From assembly GCA_030834275.1 (NCBI GenBank), contig JAURFP010000005.1, forward strand, positions 1-58,296: DNA of 58,296 bases. The letters are read 5' to 3'. A program made the translations under genes and the position numbers. The notes below the pieces were generated by a model. The model was not told the DNA's origin and searched no databases. It worked only from the letters and a program-made list of their open reading frames with translations. Below, piece by piece: positions 1 through 7,338 of this stretch; the first letter of the stretch is position 1, and each line of letters starts with the position of its first letter. Source of the DNA: Burkholderiales bacterium (GTDB taxonomy: Bacteria > Pseudomonadota > Gammaproteobacteria > Burkholderiales > Eutrophovitaceae).

Positions 1-462
1 ACCATAGGCGGCTAGACTCGAGAACCAAATCCAGTGGAGATGCGTATTCTTATCCGTCTCACGCTTCTTGCACCACGTTCGAACGATGCCAGGCAATACA
101 TGGAACACGCTCGTTAGATTCGCAGTAATAATTTGGTTGGATAAGCTACTGTCTTCCTCAACTATTGGGAGAGGTTGGTACATCGCTGGTAGCCAAAATA
201 CGATATCTGGCGTTGATTTATCCCTGGAAAATTCAGCTAGTAAGTTCTCGCAATCAGACAGTTTGCTCACGTCTAGCGCTCGGATTCGAGCTTTGTCTGA
301 ATAGATCTCACGCAGACGTGCCTCGTTCCTGGCGCTCACCGTTACTTCGGATCCAAGTTTGATAAGCTCTTGCGCAAGTGCTAATCCAATTCCCTCTGAT
401 GCGCCAATCACCCAAACCCTACATGCCGCCCATTTTTTGATCGGGTTGTTAAGTTTAAACAC
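1..462 (-). CDS. SDR-family NAD(P)-dependent oxidoreductase, partial (C-terminus outside window)
   Basis: Short-chain dehydrogenase/reductase whose 3' end runs off the left edge, so 154 residues are visible. Seen: an N-terminal beta strand followed by the cofactor loop GASEGIG (about residues 20-26), the segment LDVSKL (about 67-72), NLTSVFHVLPG (about 115-125) and, at the very edge, FSSLAAYG, which carries the catalytic serine region. The usual NAG motif is replaced by LPA. Translation starts at a GTG at 462, only 2 bases after the stop of the upstream lipoprotein gene, so it is the last visible gene of the minus-strand CFA-type cluster. SDR members are known in such clusters. The substrate is unknown. 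The family call is firm; the role is inferred only from context. Confidence 0.85.
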   Translation of the reverse strand, partial: MFKLNNPIKKWAACRVWVIGASEGIGLALAQELIKLGSEVTVSARNEARLREIYSDKARIRALDVSKLSDCENLLAEFSRDKSTPDIVFWLPAMYQPLPIVEEDSSLSNQIITANLTSVFHVLPGIVRTWCKKRETDKNTHLHWIWFSSLAAYG

Positions 463-464
463 GC

Positions 465-992
465 CTACAAAGCTACCTTCGAGAATGAAACGAGAACATC
501 ACCTAGGCGAATGCCAAATTTACTAAAACTCGCACGGTTAACAAGAATTCCGTCTTCAAATAACATCATTTGATCGTCGAATTTCATTGCGATACGACGC
601 TCGCCTATCGGAACTTTTAAAACATAATTCCACTTAAGCAGATTTCCTTCGATAACTCCCGTCGCTTCGCCGATGATATCGGGTGCGGTTGCTTTCCATA
701 AGCTTTCGTTGATTTTACGTAAGGTCCAGATTCGTTTTTCTATCTCTCCATCGGACCAATGAAATTCCTCTGCGAGTGTACCACCCGATCCATCGAAATT
801 CCCGATTAAGGACACAGTAAAACTTCTGCGTATCTTTCCAAATCGATCCTGAACAAAACCGACTCCATAGGAATTTCCTTGAAAATACATATCGGGAGAT
901 AGCGTGGGTTCTGCACTCGATTTCATATTAGGATCCTGTTTTTGACACGCAAGTAAGAGAAGCATCAACAGTGCGGCTATTAAAACTTTCAT
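465..992 (-). CDS. DUF3833 family lipoprotein
   Basis: Predicted outer-membrane or periplasmic lipoprotein of the DUF3833 type. From the ATG at 992 the product starts MKVLIAAL and has a hydrophobic stretch ending in the lipobox LLAC, followed by a lipocalin-like beta-rich domain with the pattern GNFDGSGG, EEFHWSDGE and RIAMKFDDQM. A longer frame from 1013 exists but overlaps the MFS gene and would spoil the signal peptide, so 992 is preferred, one base after the MFS stop. DUF3833 proteins recur beside CFA-synthase-like, DUF1365 and FAD-oxidoreductase genes. A role in lipid binding or transport is a guess from fold and context. Confidence 0.85.
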   Translation of the reverse strand: MKVLIAALLMLLLLACQKQDPNMKSSAEPTLSPDMYFQGNSYGVGFVQDRFGKIRRSFTVSLIGNFDGSGGTLAEEFHWSDGEIEKRIWTLRKINESLWKATAPDIIGEATGVIEGNLLKWNYVLKVPIGERRIAMKFDDQMMLFEDGILVNRASFSKFGIRLGDVLVSFSKVAL

Positions 993-993
993 G

Positions 994-2241
994 TTAGAGG
1001 CTATTTTTTCCATAAGGTTTCTCTGAGATGACTAAAGCAAGCGATGCGAGCTTTAAGATACATGGAATGCCCACATATGCAGCCAGCAAGACGACACTTC
1101 CTTTTGATACTCCAGGATTGTAACCATAGAGTCCGATCGCGGGTAACGAGAGACCCGCAGCTACGGCCAGACTTAGTTTGGTGAGTAAGCTCCAAACACC
1201 GAATACCGTTGATGGATTTTCTTTTAAGTCACCGTTTTTACTAAGTTTTAGAGATATGATCAAAGACGGACAGATGAGCTCGGCTCCTACGATTAAGCCA
1301 TTCAAAAAGCAAATAACCCAAAAATAGGGTGCATTTGACGAATCCAGGGAAATGGTTGTTAGGAAGACAATAATCGAAAGTGTCATTGAAATACTCAATG
1401 TCATTCTTGGTTGTAACCACGTAATGATCTTTGACCAGAGAGGGATGCCGACTAAAGAGGCAACAAAATACAGAATAAGTAACTGCCCACCCGCTCCTTT
1501 GCTAAACAGCAAGTAGTCGGTAACAAAGAATAAAAATAACGTGGCGGCTACTGCATTTGCTAGCGCATTCAGAAATAAATAAGTGAGCGTCCATCTAAGT
1601 GGAGCTAACGCCGAGAGTCGTAATCGGTTCCTAGCGGTTAAGGTGCCACCTTGCCCTGGGAGATTATTCGCCGCAAAGTAAATGATCACAGTAAGGCAAA
1701 AAAGATATGAGATAAAAAGAGTGTTTTGGCTCTGAGTCACTAATAATGTTGCTGTTATAACTCCGATCACCGTAAATTGCTCTCTACGATTTACCAATTT
1801 TTTCTGCTCTGGTAGTTCGCTGGTCCAACACGGAGGCCAGGCGTGTAAAGCGACACTAATTACCCCATTTGCCAAGGAGACAAAGAGCGTAAAAACAGCA
1901 AGATAAATTAAAAGGGATGTTTTGGTTAAAGCGCTTGAAGGCGGATTGAGGACTGCGCTGTAGGCGATTGTCAGAATGACACAAGCTGGAATGATCCATT
2001 TTTGGAAGCGTTTCTCCTTGGTGCGGTCAATTAGTCTTCCGAAGAGGGGGTCGGTGAATCCATCAAGGAGACGTACGAGCATAAGGATGATTCCGACCTG
2101 CGCAACTGGTAGTCCAAATTCTCCCGCGTATACCATGGGTAGTGATATGTATAACGGCAAGCTAACAGACGCGACGATGGATGCAATAAATCCAAATCGT
2201 AATGAATCCAAAGAATTCACTTGGGAGTTGTTCAGGGACAT
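994..2241 (-). CDS. MFS transporter, GPH (sugar:cation symporter-like) type
   Basis: Inner-membrane transporter with about twelve hydrophobic segments. The N-terminal half has LPLYISLPMVYA followed by the GPH/MelB-like signature RLLDGFTDPLFGRLIDRT, typical of the MFS_2 group. The ATG at 2241 lies 10 bases after the stop of the methyltransferase gene. An upstream in-frame start at 2283 would overlap that gene and is unlikely. Such transporters are standard in DUF1365/CFA/DUF3833 clusters. The cargo is not known and is probably not a sugar here. The C-terminus is followed one base later by the lipoprotein gene, so the two are translationally linked. Confidence 0.85.
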   Translation of the reverse strand: MSLNNSQVNSLDSLRFGFIASIVASVSLPLYISLPMVYAGEFGLPVAQVGIILMLVRLLDGFTDPLFGRLIDRTKEKRFQKWIIPACVILTIAYSAVLNPPSSALTKTSLLIYLAVFTLFVSLANGVISVALHAWPPCWTSELPEQKKLVNRREQFTVIGVITATLLVTQSQNTLFISYLFCLTVIIYFAANNLPGQGGTLTARNRLRLSALAPLRWTLTYLFLNALANAVAATLFLFFVTDYLLFSKGAGGQLLILYFVASLVGIPLWSKIITWLQPRMTLSISMTLSIIVFLTTISLDSSNAPYFWVICFLNGLIVGAELICPSLIISLKLSKNGDLKENPSTVFGVWSLLTKLSLAVAAGLSLPAIGLYGYNPGVSKGSVVLLAAYVGIPCILKLASLALVISEKPYGKNSL

Positions 2242-2251
2242 TAGACTGACG

Positions 2252-3475
2252 CTAGTTTGTCGCCAGCGTAAATTGGGAGACATTCAAGTCTCCCGAGCGG
2301 AAGCCTGCTTCGCAATAAGCCAAATAAAACCGCCACATTCTTTGGAATTCATCTGAAAATCCGAGTCTTTGTATTTCAGCCTCTTTAGATTCGAATCGGT
2401 TTCTCCATTCCTTGAGTGTGTCCGCGTAGTCCATGCCGAATGAAAACCGACTTTCAATTTGTAGATTTGTTTTTCTGGCGTGTTTCTCAATTTCGACTAA
2501 AGATGGCAACATTCCTCCCGGAAAGATATATCGTTGAATGAAATCGGTTCCCTTCGAGTAGCGATCGAAAAGTTGCTCATCGATGGTTATCGCTTGTAAA
2601 ACTGCTTTTGCCCCTGGTTTGAGGCAATTATGAATCTTTTGAAAAAAAGTTGGCCAGTACTTCTGACCCACGGCCTCAATCATCTCAATCGATAGTATTC
2701 CGTCGTAACGACCTCGGGTATCTCGATAGTCTTCGATGCGAATGTCACAGCGATCAACCAATTTGTTAGTGAGTAGTAGATTTTTCGCCCAAATTTGTTG
2801 CGAAGGGGAGAGTGTCAGACCGACATGGTGACCAGGTTGTTTTTCAAGTCTTCTAACTGCCATCATTCCCCAGCCGCATCCAATTTCGAGCGTAACGGAG
2901 TCTCGCTGAAGTTCACCAAGTTTTTCAATGGCAGTATCTATTTTGAGAATTTGTGCATCTACTAAAGGGCGATGAGCGTCATCGCTGGAGTGATTACGAA
3001 ATAAAGCGCTCGAGTACGTCATCGTATCGTCTAACCATAATTCGTAGAAATCGTTTCCTAAGTCATAGTGTGCGAGTATATTTTTTTCGGCGTTGTTTTT
3101 TGTATTTCTCCGCTTCCAATGAAGTAGCCGGTCCAAGACTAAGCGAAGTTTATTGCCATAAATAGTTTGTGATATGTGGCGTCTGTTCTTACTTAATATC
3201 AGCAGCAGACTGGTTAAATCGTTCGTAGTCCATTTTCCACTCATGAATCCTTCGCCGAATCCGATATCTCCTCTTTTTAGAGCATCGCTCAGAGTGGACC
3301 AGTCTATAAGTTTAAGACTTACCGGAAGTCTCTCGTTGTCATGATTGCTGTTTGGGTGTGTATCGGCCCCGATGTTGATAACTTGGCCTTCTGGCGTGAT
3401 TAACTCCAAGGATCCGTATTTGATGTTCCTCAAAAGGTGTAGCGCTTGTTTTTGTAAAAAAGTTGGATTCGCCAT
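2252..3475 (-). CDS. CFA-synthase-like SAM-dependent fatty-acyl methyltransferase (non-canonical active site)
   Basis: 407-residue member of the cyclopropane-fatty-acyl-phospholipid synthase family, which methylates double bonds of membrane acyl chains using SAM. Seen: HYDLGNDFYELWLDD (about 136-150), SAM loop LEIGCGWG (196-203), acidic motif EMIEAVG (264-270) and IFPGGMLPS (about 317-325). Compared with classical enzymes, the YSC cysteine is serine (S156 in TYSSALF) and the LHTI histidine is glutamine (Q294 in LQAIT), while the glutamate (E267) and tyrosine (Y350) are kept. This pattern suggests a branch that does not make simple cyclopropane rings. Homologues in similar clusters have been tied to singlet-oxygen responses and furan fatty acids. 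That link is inference here. Confidence 0.9.
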   Translation of the reverse strand: MANPTFLQKQALHLLRNIKYGSLELITPEGQVINIGADTHPNSNHDNERLPVSLKLIDWSTLSDALKRGDIGFGEGFMSGKWTTNDLTSLLLILSKNRRHISQTIYGNKLRLVLDRLLHWKRRNTKNNAEKNILAHYDLGNDFYELWLDDTMTYSSALFRNHSSDDAHRPLVDAQILKIDTAIEKLGELQRDSVTLEIGCGWGMMAVRRLEKQPGHHVGLTLSPSQQIWAKNLLLTNKLVDRCDIRIEDYRDTRGRYDGILSIEMIEAVGQKYWPTFFQKIHNCLKPGAKAVLQAITIDEQLFDRYSKGTDFIQRYIFPGGMLPSLVEIEKHARKTNLQIESRFSFGMDYADTLKEWRNRFESKEAEIQRLGFSDEFQRMWRFYLAYCEAGFRSGDLNVSQFTLATN

Positions 3476-3480
3476 CTTGT

Positions 3481-4269
3481 TTATTTACGCGTTCCCAAAG
3501 TATGGGGAACACGCTTCGCCCATATAAGCAGGGCGTTCCAGTGAATTTTTGCAATGATCTTGAAGCTCATTAGAGGAAGTTTGAGCCAAGCAATCGCACA
3601 TGACCGTTGATTGAGTACCGTTTTTTCTCCAGTGAATGAGGTTTTTAGCTGAATCTTATCGGTTACGTAATCGATGATCGCACAAATTTGTTTTTTTGTT
3701 CGATTTACTTTGAAGGTAAAGTGGTATCTCCCCTCGACTTTATAAAAAGGGGATACGTATAGCGCTTTTTCGGCTATCAGAGTTTCTCCATCGACATACC
3801 CGGCCTCGGCGTTAGTCGGGAAGAGGGCGTAGCTATGTCTTTCTCCGAACGTATTATTAACCTCTGCGACGATTAGTTTGATTTGCCCTGATTTGTTTTC
3901 ACAAAACCAAAAACTCACTGGCTTAAACTGAAAACCCAAGACTCTTGGAATGCTCATTAGCCAAATTTCGCCATCGATCTCGTCGCAGAGTTCGTGGGAT
4001 TGGATGATTGATTCAATCCATCTCAGGAGCGGTTGTCCATTGCCGTGATCCTGGTCCTTCAGTGATACTAGCGAGGGGCGATTGATCCCAAAAATAATAC
4101 TGCCCCATTTTAGTTGGGTCGTATGTTGTTGTTTGTTTAGATTGCGTAGTGGGATAAGCGTGTAAAAAATGCGAGACTTTAAGAAATGGTGTTTTGGTGA
4201 GAAGCGGCGATGATAAACCACTCCCTCTATAAGTTGAGGGTAGGGATCATTAGTAGCTGTTTCGGTCAT
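3481..4269 (-). CDS. DUF1365 domain-containing protein
   Basis: Cytoplasmic protein of the DUF1365 family, always a neighbour of CFA-synthase-like and FAD-oxidoreductase genes. Seen: GVVYHRRFSPKHHFL near the N-terminus, the signature RVLGFQFKPVSFWFC in the middle, FGERHSYALFP, and FYKVEGRYHFTFKV further on. The biochemical role is unknown. The ATG at 4269 lies 7 bases after the stop of the FAD gene. An alternative ATG at 4287 overlaps that gene by 11 bases, and a longer frame to 4353 overlaps it by 77 and is unlikely. No good Shine-Dalgarno decides between 4269 and 4287. The stop is 5 bases before the methyltransferase start, so these genes form one transcript. Confidence 0.88.
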   Translation of the reverse strand: MTETATNDPYPQLIEGVVYHRRFSPKHHFLKSRIFYTLIPLRNLNKQQHTTQLKWGSIIFGINRPSLVSLKDQDHGNGQPLLRWIESIIQSHELCDEIDGEIWLMSIPRVLGFQFKPVSFWFCENKSGQIKLIVAEVNNTFGERHSYALFPTNAEAGYVDGETLIAEKALYVSPFYKVEGRYHFTFKVNRTKKQICAIIDYVTDKIQLKTSFTGEKTVLNQRSCAIAWLKLPLMSFKIIAKIHWNALLIWAKRVPHTLGTRK

Positions 4270-4276
4270 GTTGTAT

Positions 4277-5599
4277 TCAGGTTTCATCCGAATGGCTAAT
4301 CCGATTGATAATTTTTTCAGCGACGATTTTCCCAGAGGTATAACCGCTTTCATGAAATCCGTTTCCTAGCCACGCTCCCGCGAACCAAATATTATCCAGG
4401 CCTTGAGTATCATTCAGTCTCGCTACCGTGCGGTGAGCATGTAAGTCGAGTTGTGGATGCTCGTAGCTAAGTGTTTTCTGTATCGTTTGCGGGTCGGGCG
4501 AGGTGCTGGGGTTGAGCGATACAAAGACATCGTGGGTTGTATCAAGTTTTTGGAGTAAGTTCATGTAGTAGGTCACCGAAACGCTATTCATCTCATTTGA
4601 TGGGGAGAAGTAATTCCACGCGGCCCAAGCTCTTTTGTTTCGCGGCATCAAGCGGGGATCGGTGTGTAAATAAGCCTTATTGGTGTAAGTTCTGAGTAAG
4701 CTGAGCTCGTTCGATGCTGGGTGTCTAGAGTTAGCTAAGATGCTTGTGGCTTGTGTAGCGTTACAGGCTAAAACCACGTGGTCAGCCTGAAATTGGTGCC
4801 TAGTAGAATCTTTTTTTGATTGACTTTTAATACTTAATTCCTGGCTACCAAAAGAAACGTTTTGCGCTTCGATTTCCGTGACCCACCTGATCGGATAGTT
4901 TCGCTCTTTTATGGTTTGTTTTAGTTTTTCAATATAACTATTGCTCCCACCAACGATGCTAAACCATTGTGGTCGATCGAAGATCTGTAGTAGTCCATGG
5001 TTGACACAGAATTCGGTAAATGCATTGAATGAAATATTTCCGATATCCCTCGCCGGGGTTGACCATATCGCTCCAGCCATCGGGAATAAATAATATTCAG
5101 TGAAGTACTTCCCGAATCGTTTTGAGCGAAGGTAATCATTTAACGAGAGATCGCTAAGATGTTGTGACTGGGAAGCTCGATAATCTGCAGGAGCGCGTTT
5201 GTTAAATTTTAGAATGTCATACAGCATCCTAAGAAACGACATATCAAACACTCGCTTGGGTTGCGTGAAGATAGAACGAAGGTTCGCACCTGACCACTCG
5301 AGTTTTCCACCGTTTGCAGAAACCGAAAACGACATTTCTGCCTCGTGAATCTCGACCTTGAGTCTTCGAAACCAATCGCTTAAGTTTGGGTATGTATTGT
5401 TATTAAAAACAATAAACCCGGAGTCGCATTTTACCGACCGGTCGGGAAGTTCGATTTTGTGGGTGTGAGTGTGTCCTCCGAGTCGATCTTCTCTCTCTAG
5501 TACGGTGATTGTGGCATGGTCGCGCAAGTGCCATGCTGCAGATAAACCGCTGATTCCACTGCCTATGATGACGACATGTGGGCGCCGACGATCGGACAT
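4277..5599 (-). CDS. FAD/NAD(P)-dependent amine-oxidase-like oxidoreductase
   Basis: 440-residue flavoprotein. An N-terminal Rossmann motif VVIIGSGISGLSAAWHL (residues 9-25) is followed by the adenosine-ribose acidic residue E35 and the RLGGHT motif (39-44) typical of the amine-oxidase/phytoene-desaturase superfamily. DSGFIVFN follows at about 60-67, and a C-terminal FAD segment NIWFAGAWLGNGFHESGYTSG closes the fold (given as its key parts NIWFAG and GFHESG). This type heads the CFA/DUF1365 cluster in many proteobacteria and may desaturate or oxidise the methylated acyl chain. The substrate is inferred. A perfect palindrome lies 13-26 bases upstream of the ATG. It is the first gene of the tight six-gene run ending at position 1. 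Confidence 0.88.
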   Translation of the reverse strand: MSDRRRPHVVIIGSGISGLSAAWHLRDHATITVLEREDRLGGHTHTHKIELPDRSVKCDSGFIVFNNNTYPNLSDWFRRLKVEIHEAEMSFSVSANGGKLEWSGANLRSIFTQPKRVFDMSFLRMLYDILKFNKRAPADYRASQSQHLSDLSLNDYLRSKRFGKYFTEYYLFPMAGAIWSTPARDIGNISFNAFTEFCVNHGLLQIFDRPQWFSIVGGSNSYIEKLKQTIKERNYPIRWVTEIEAQNVSFGSQELSIKSQSKKDSTRHQFQADHVVLACNATQATSILANSRHPASNELSLLRTYTNKAYLHTDPRLMPRNKRAWAAWNYFSPSNEMNSVSVTYYMNLLQKLDTTHDVFVSLNPSTSPDPQTIQKTLSYEHPQLDLHAHRTVARLNDTQGLDNIWFAGAWLGNGFHESGYTSGKIVAEKIINRISHSDET

Positions 5600-5611
5600 T
5601 TATGGGCTAAA

Positions 5612-5625
5612 TTGTCACCTGACAA
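5612..5625. promoter_or_regulatory. palindrome upstream of the FAD/CFA cluster
   Basis: The 14-mer TTGTCACCTGACAA is a perfect inverted repeat with 6-base arms and a 2-base centre. It ends 13 bases before the ATG of the FAD oxidoreductase gene in a 66-base gap. Its position suits a repressor or light/redox regulator, but the regulator is unknown and the motif was not seen elsewhere in the window. Confidence 0.4.
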
Positions 5626-5665
5626 GTGTTGAATGAAGTACTTTTCACGTATTAAGTATTATTTT

Positions 5666-6268
5666 TTACCAGACGACAGTTTGTAAAAACGCCGCCGTTT
5701 CCTTCATAGTCCTGAGGCAACACGAGGTCACTGCAAAACTCTCCTGTTGCTCAGCGGTTAAGCGAAAGTCGGTTTTGCTTGGTTGTACAAACATCACGCA
5801 ATCGACCGGAACGATCTTACTTTTTCCCACATTAATTTCTGGGCTTTTCACAACCATATCTTTTACGAACAAGTCTTTATTGTTCGCAATTTTTATTTGA
5901 TTCCCATCAATATTGACTGTGAGAAAACTTTCCCCATCCGAAGGGTTTTGGTATGTTCCTAGAAAATAATGACTTCTAATCAATTTAACTAGTGCGCTCT
6001 TGTTATCTGGGTCACGAAATGCCAGGTTCATCGCCTCTGGCATGGTGCGAAACCCGAAGTTTGTTGGGATGTAAACCGTAACAGGAATTTTGTTACGTTC
6101 ATCAAACAGGTGCTTCAGGCCCGCGTCCTCTACTAATACCGCAAAAGTGGCGAATCGATCGTCATTCACAATTGCATTCCATAAGGTTTGCTTGTGATGA
6201 TCAGCCTTTGCAGGATTGATCAAAATTCCACAAAGTATTATCGCGAATGTCAGCCTCAGGAATGACAT
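5666..6268 (-). CDS. exported fasciclin (FAS1) domain protein
   Basis: 200-residue protein with an N-terminal signal peptide (about residues 1-22, hydrophobic core LTFAIILCGILI, cleavage after AKA). One FAS1 domain follows: LWNAIVNDDRFATFAVLVEDAGL, the H1-like segment VTVYIPTNFGFRTMP (both shown in part), and the H2-like end KIVPVDCVMFVQP. FAS1 proteins mediate adhesion or bind lipids and polyphosphate. Genes of this kind are often found near CFA/DUF1365 clusters. The tail has two adjacent cysteines (about 182-183). A purine-rich Shine-Dalgarno (AGAGGGGG) precedes the ATG at 6268. It lies 66 bases upstream of the FAD gene on the same strand and could be cotranscribed with it. Confidence 0.8.
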   Translation of the reverse strand: MSFLRLTFAIILCGILINPAKADHHKQTLWNAIVNDDRFATFAVLVEDAGLKHLFDERNKIPVTVYIPTNFGFRTMPEAMNLAFRDPDNKSALVKLIRSHYFLGTYQNPSDGESFLTVNIDGNQIKIANNKDLFVKDMVVKSPEINVGKSKIVPVDCVMFVQPSKTDFRLTAEQQESFAVTSCCLRTMKETAAFLQTVVW

Positions 6269-6322
6269 ATTTCCCCCTCTTATATAGGACTAGTCGGACG
6301 CCCCAGATTTTAACAGACTACC

Positions 6323-7204
6323 TTATTTCTTCGCTGTTATGTGGTCGAAGTATTTTTCAAATTCTTTTTGCTCATCGTCGGAGAGGAGTGATCCGGTCCC
6401 GGCGGCCATATTCTGTGACATATGGACTGGATTTCCGGTTGCGGGTATTGCGACGGTTACGGCTGGGTGGGAGATTACGTACTTTAGAAATAATTGTGCC
6501 CATTCTTGACAGCCGATTGTAGTTGCCCATTCGGGTACAGGTTTATCCTTTACCATCTGAAATAACGAACTTCCGCTAGCGAACGGTCGATTTGCAATTA
6601 CGCCGACTCCCTCGAACTGGGCAGTTGGCAGCACCGTGTTGGCAGCCTCGCGCTCGAGAATGGAGTAATTGAGTTGCACGAAATCGAACAACTTGGTTTT
6701 TATGAGTTTCTCGAGCTCTGGATAACTGCCTTCATGGTAGTGGGTTATACCAACGTAGCGAATTGCTCCTTCATCCTTCAGTTTTTCAATAGTCGGGAGA
6801 TGCGTTTTCCAGTCAAGTAGATTATGAATTTGGAATAAATCGATGGTGTTAGTCCTAAAGTATTTGAACGATTGGCTGATCTGTCTCCGACCAGACTCGA
6901 TACCTCGCGTCCAAACCTTCGTTGCGTAAAAGATCTTTTTCGTTAAGTTAAGCTTCTGCAAAAGGTCGCCAACGACATTTTCTGCGTTGCCGTACATGGG
7001 CGAGCTATCTATGATTTGCCCACCTTGCTCGACAAAAATTTTGAGTGTTTGTCCCATTGATCCATCCTTATTTTGGAGGACCGGTGAATCAAAGACGCTG
7101 TAGGTACCTAATCCAATCGCCGCTAACGCTTCGCTCGTACGCGGAATAAGTTTACGTATAACTGGTTGGTTGTTTGAGGTTGGAGGCTTGTCTTTATTGT
7201 TCAT
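6323..7204 (-). CDS. aldo/keto reductase
   Basis: NADPH-dependent oxidoreductase of the AKR TIM-barrel family, 293 residues from the ATG at 7204. An upstream TTG at 7228 is possible but less likely. The catalytic tetrad is visible as D66 and Y71 in IIDSSPMYG, K96 in FYATKVW and H127 in IDLFQIHN. PATGNPVHMSQNM near the C-terminus fits the cofactor-binding end of the barrel. No export signal is evident. It shares strand and close spacing (54 bases) with the fasciclin gene and so could be the first gene of the extended cluster. It reads divergently from threonine ammonia-lyase. The substrate is unknown. Confidence 0.9.
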   Translation of the reverse strand: MNNKDKPPTSNNQPVIRKLIPRTSEALAAIGLGTYSVFDSPVLQNKDGSMGQTLKIFVEQGGQIIDSSPMYGNAENVVGDLLQKLNLTKKIFYATKVWTRGIESGRRQISQSFKYFRTNTIDLFQIHNLLDWKTHLPTIEKLKDEGAIRYVGITHYHEGSYPELEKLIKTKLFDFVQLNYSILEREAANTVLPTAQFEGVGVIANRPFASGSSLFQMVKDKPVPEWATTIGCQEWAQLFLKYVISHPAVTVAIPATGNPVHMSQNMAAGTGSLLSDDEQKEFEKYFDHITAKK

Positions 7205-7245
7205 TGGGTAAATAGTGTTGAGTACCAATTAGGTTTATATTGATG

Positions 7246-7258
7246 CTAGATCATCTAG
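7246..7258. promoter_or_regulatory. inverted repeat in the divergent region before threonine ammonia-lyase
   Basis: CTAGATCATCTAG is a perfect 6-base inverted repeat around one base. It lies 42 bases upstream of the aldo/keto reductase start and 81 bases upstream of threonine ammonia-lyase. It could be an operator for either; no regulator is assigned. Confidence 0.3.
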
Positions 7259-7304
7259 TGTTAGTTAAACGGTAGGGGAGTTACGAGATTAGGTGTCAGG
7301 CATC

Positions 7305-7314
7305 CACAATTGTG
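7305..7314. promoter_or_regulatory. palindrome CACAATTGTG 25 bases before threonine ammonia-lyase
   Basis: Perfect 10-base palindrome between the aldo/keto reductase and threonine ammonia-lyase genes, followed by an AT-rich stretch that runs into the ATG at 7339. Position suits an operator overlapping the promoter, but a 10-base palindrome can occur by chance. Confidence 0.25.
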
Positions 7315-7338
7315 CTTACAAAATATTAGGATAAAACG

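Noticed and set aside
1-304. Short plus-strand frames in the first 400 bases
   Set aside because: They are antisense shadows of the SDR gene, which shows GASEGIG and the SSLAAYG catalytic region in the minus frame.
5600-5665. A sigma-E/ChrR-type promoter in front of the FAD/CFA cluster
   Set aside because: No convincing -35/-10 with the expected spacing was seen; only the palindrome at 5612-5625 is reported.
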